From positions 1 through 25,662 of the forward strand of contig CAZCHS010000041.1 of NCBI GenBank assembly GCA_964498725.1: a stretch of DNA of 25,662 bases, read 5' to 3'. Each line of letters starts with the position of its first letter. Within the stretch, counting starts at the first letter, position 1. The notes below the pieces were generated by a model that was given only the letters and a program-made list of their open reading frames with translations, searched no databases and was not told where the DNA came from. Origin of the DNA: JAFGTP01 sp964498725 (GTDB lineage Bacteria; Fidelibacterota; UBA2242; JAFGTP01). This document shows, piece after piece, positions 24,757-25,662 of the stretch. The position numbers and the translations under genes were made by a program.

Positions 24757-25007
24757 GCATCAATCCGGACATCGGGATTGCTTCAGTCGCTCCGCTCTTT
24801 CGTAATGACCGCTTTGGGGGGGTATGTTTCACTGAAGCTGTCACATTGCGAGGAGTGGCTTTAGCCCGACGTGGCAATCCCGACCGATCGGAGTGAATAA
24901 TACATTCCAATCACCAGGCATCAATCTGGATATCGAGATTGCCCGCCTGCTCCCGGAGAACCGGCAGGCCGCAGTCGCTCCGCTCTTTCGCAATGACCGC
25001 TTCGGGG
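24757..25007. repeat. Composite intergenic repeat: two direct copies and one inverted copy
   Basis: Copy A (24757-24820) and copy B (24918-25007) share the order GCATCAATC, GATTGC, AGTCGCTCCGCTCTTTCG, AATGACCGCTT. Copy B carries about 25 extra bases between GATTGC and AGTCGC, itself able to form a hairpin (GCCTGC/GCAGGC). Between them an inverted, diverged copy (about 24843-24893) makes an imperfect palindrome with copy A (GGGATTGC 24774-24781, GCAATCCC 24874-24881). This resembles the GC-richer, dispersed non-coding repeats seen in many AT-rich genomes. Confidence 0.7.
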
Positions 25008-25414
25008 TATAAAACCTTTAAATGGTTATTCTGTTGCCTGACTTGTATGAGCGAAGAGACAGAAAATAAAACTCGCTTTTTACTGAAACACTTAATCAAT
25101 AAATGTTAAAATATTCTTAATCATGGTAATATTTGCCGCTTTTTATTATTTTATAATGAATTTTATTAAATTTTATCGAAATTTATTGATTCATGTTTAT
25201 TAAGTTAAATTATTTATTTATAAGCAGATAACTCTGATTTGCTGATTTTATCTGAAATAATGGCATTTTAATTGACACTTGCGGTATTTGAATTTTGTTC
25301 TTTATCAGTCATGAGTTGATAAGGTATAGTAAGCCTTTTGTTTAAATAATTTAAATAATAGCCTGTAACAGGCCATATTTTCAGACTTTCAATTTAAAAA
25401 AAAATTAAAACTAC

Positions 25415-25441
25415 TAAAGACTGAAATAAAGCAACCGATAT
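25415..25441 (+). promoter_or_regulatory. Second sigma28 (FliA)-type promoter
   Basis: TAAAGACT (25415-25422), exactly 11 bases, then ACCGATAT (25434-25441). It matches the sigma28 consensus at 12 of 16 positions, including TAAAG and CCGATA, with correct spacing. It points towards the small ORFs and the truncated gene at the right edge. Confidence 0.6.
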
Positions 25442-25550
25442 AAATAACAGGTTTTTAACATGAAGAAGTCTTTTGAAACGAATATTCAATGGAATATTGG
25501 GCCCGTTTAAAGAGAAGATTCTATACATGGAAGTAAAGAAAGGAGACTTT

Positions 25551-25643
25551 ATGAAAGTAGAGTTTACAAAAATTAGAATTGTCGAAAATAATAGTACAAC
25601 GACATGTACAAAAGAGAAAACTCAAACAAGGAGGTTAAAATGA
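25551..25643 (+). CDS. Possible 30-residue leader ORF
   Basis: ATG to TGA encodes 30 residues rich in Thr, Lys and Arg with a single Cys. AAAGGAG lies five bases before the ATG, and its stop overlaps the next start as ATGA. An in-frame ATG at 25527 would make it 38 residues but has a poorer site. It is too short to judge by composition, so the good ribosome binding site and the overlap are the only evidence. It could be a translational coupling leader. Confidence 0.35.
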   Translation: MKVEFTKIRIVENNSTTTCTKEKTQTRRLK

Positions 25644-25662
25644 ACATTGTTAAGAAATTAAG
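25640..25662 (+). CDS. Start of a gene cut by the window edge
   Basis: ATG at 25640 follows AAGGAGG (25628-25634) at good spacing and opens MNIVKKL before the window ends. The identity cannot be known. Because a sigma28-like promoter lies about 200 bases upstream, a motility or chemotaxis protein is a reasonable guess, but only a guess. Confidence 0.45.

Larger units (their letters stand above)
24599..25526. other. Long intergenic region with repeats
   Basis: About 930 bases without a credible gene. It holds an imperfect inverted repeat (GGATTCC at 24642 with GGGAATCC at 24691), a perfect 11-bp inverted repeat (24715-24742), the repeat block at 24757-25007, a small palindrome GCCTG-TAA-CAGGC (25361-25373) and the sigma28-like site. 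Two 62-codon open frames on the minus strand (24722-24910 and 24911-25099) lie across the repeats and are not gene-like. Confidence 0.6.

Noticed and set aside
24722..25099. Two 62-codon minus-strand open frames
   Set aside because: They lie across the intergenic repeat block and have repeat-derived, protein-unlike sequences.
25460..25510. 16-codon ORF beginning just after the second sigma28-like promoter
   Set aside because: Too short, with only a weak ribosome binding site; it may be chance in the leader.
1..25662. CRISPR array, prophage, or full transposase gene
   Set aside because: No regularly spaced repeats, phage structural genes or transposase-like proteins were found in either strand.

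Overview
The window suggests a motile, diderm (Gram-negative type) bacterium of moderate-to-low GC. A TonB-dependent receptor with a carboxypeptidase-regulatory-like N-terminal domain points towards the FCB superphylum. Strong AGGAGG-type ribosome binding sites argue against classical Bacteroidota and fit lineages such as Calditrichota or relatives. This placement is inference; no rRNA or other decisive marker is present. TTG starts are frequent, and four genes appear to use one or have one as an option.

Region 1 (about 200-4520, minus strand) reads from a sigma70-like promoter through an AMP-dependent ligase/acyl-CoA synthetase-like gene, an EF-G-like GTPase and a HIT hydrolase, then tRNA-Asn and a terminator. 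The ligase lacks the usual C-terminal catalytic lysine, and the GTPase has an unusual G4 motif.

Region 2 (about 4660-12040, plus strand) is a compact five-gene signalling operon: a soluble REC-PAS-GAF-PAS-kinase-REC-Hpt hybrid, a stand-alone Hpt protein, a CheY-like receiver, a HEAT-repeat protein with a C-terminal receiver, and a receiver-PP2C (RsbU/SpoIIE-type) phosphatase. A small basic protein of unknown function follows. All parts of a multistep phosphorelay with a phosphatase output are present, but no DNA-binding output domain. A small protein resembling the anti-sigma factor FlgM lies just beyond, behind a near-perfect sigma28 (FliA) promoter (TAAAGTTA-N11-GCCGATAA). A second sigma28-like promoter with the same 11-nt spacing sits near the right edge of the window, before a gene cut off by the edge. 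These are the strongest hidden signals here and suggest that the signalling operon lies in a motility regulon.

Region 3 (about 12030-18825) holds an iron-sulfur flavoprotein-like reductase, an OPT-family transporter, and a minus-strand operon covering every step from GTP to preQ1 (queD-queE-queC-queF-folE2). A ParE/RelE-type toxin-antitoxin pair is embedded between queC and queF. queE has no ATG, GTG or TTG that would preserve its radical-SAM cysteines and appears to start at ATT.

Region 4 (about 18940-23220) holds a vapBC toxin-antitoxin pair with a palindromic operator, then a TPP riboswitch controlling a TonB-dependent receptor (probable thiamin or thiamin-precursor uptake). An orphan membrane protein follows, bracketed by two near-identical terminator-like hairpins.

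Region 5 (about 23217-25662) holds two-subunit class I fumarase and then about 950 bases without a recognisable gene. That stretch contains inverted and direct intergenic repeats, the second sigma28-like promoter and tiny coupled ORFs running off the window.
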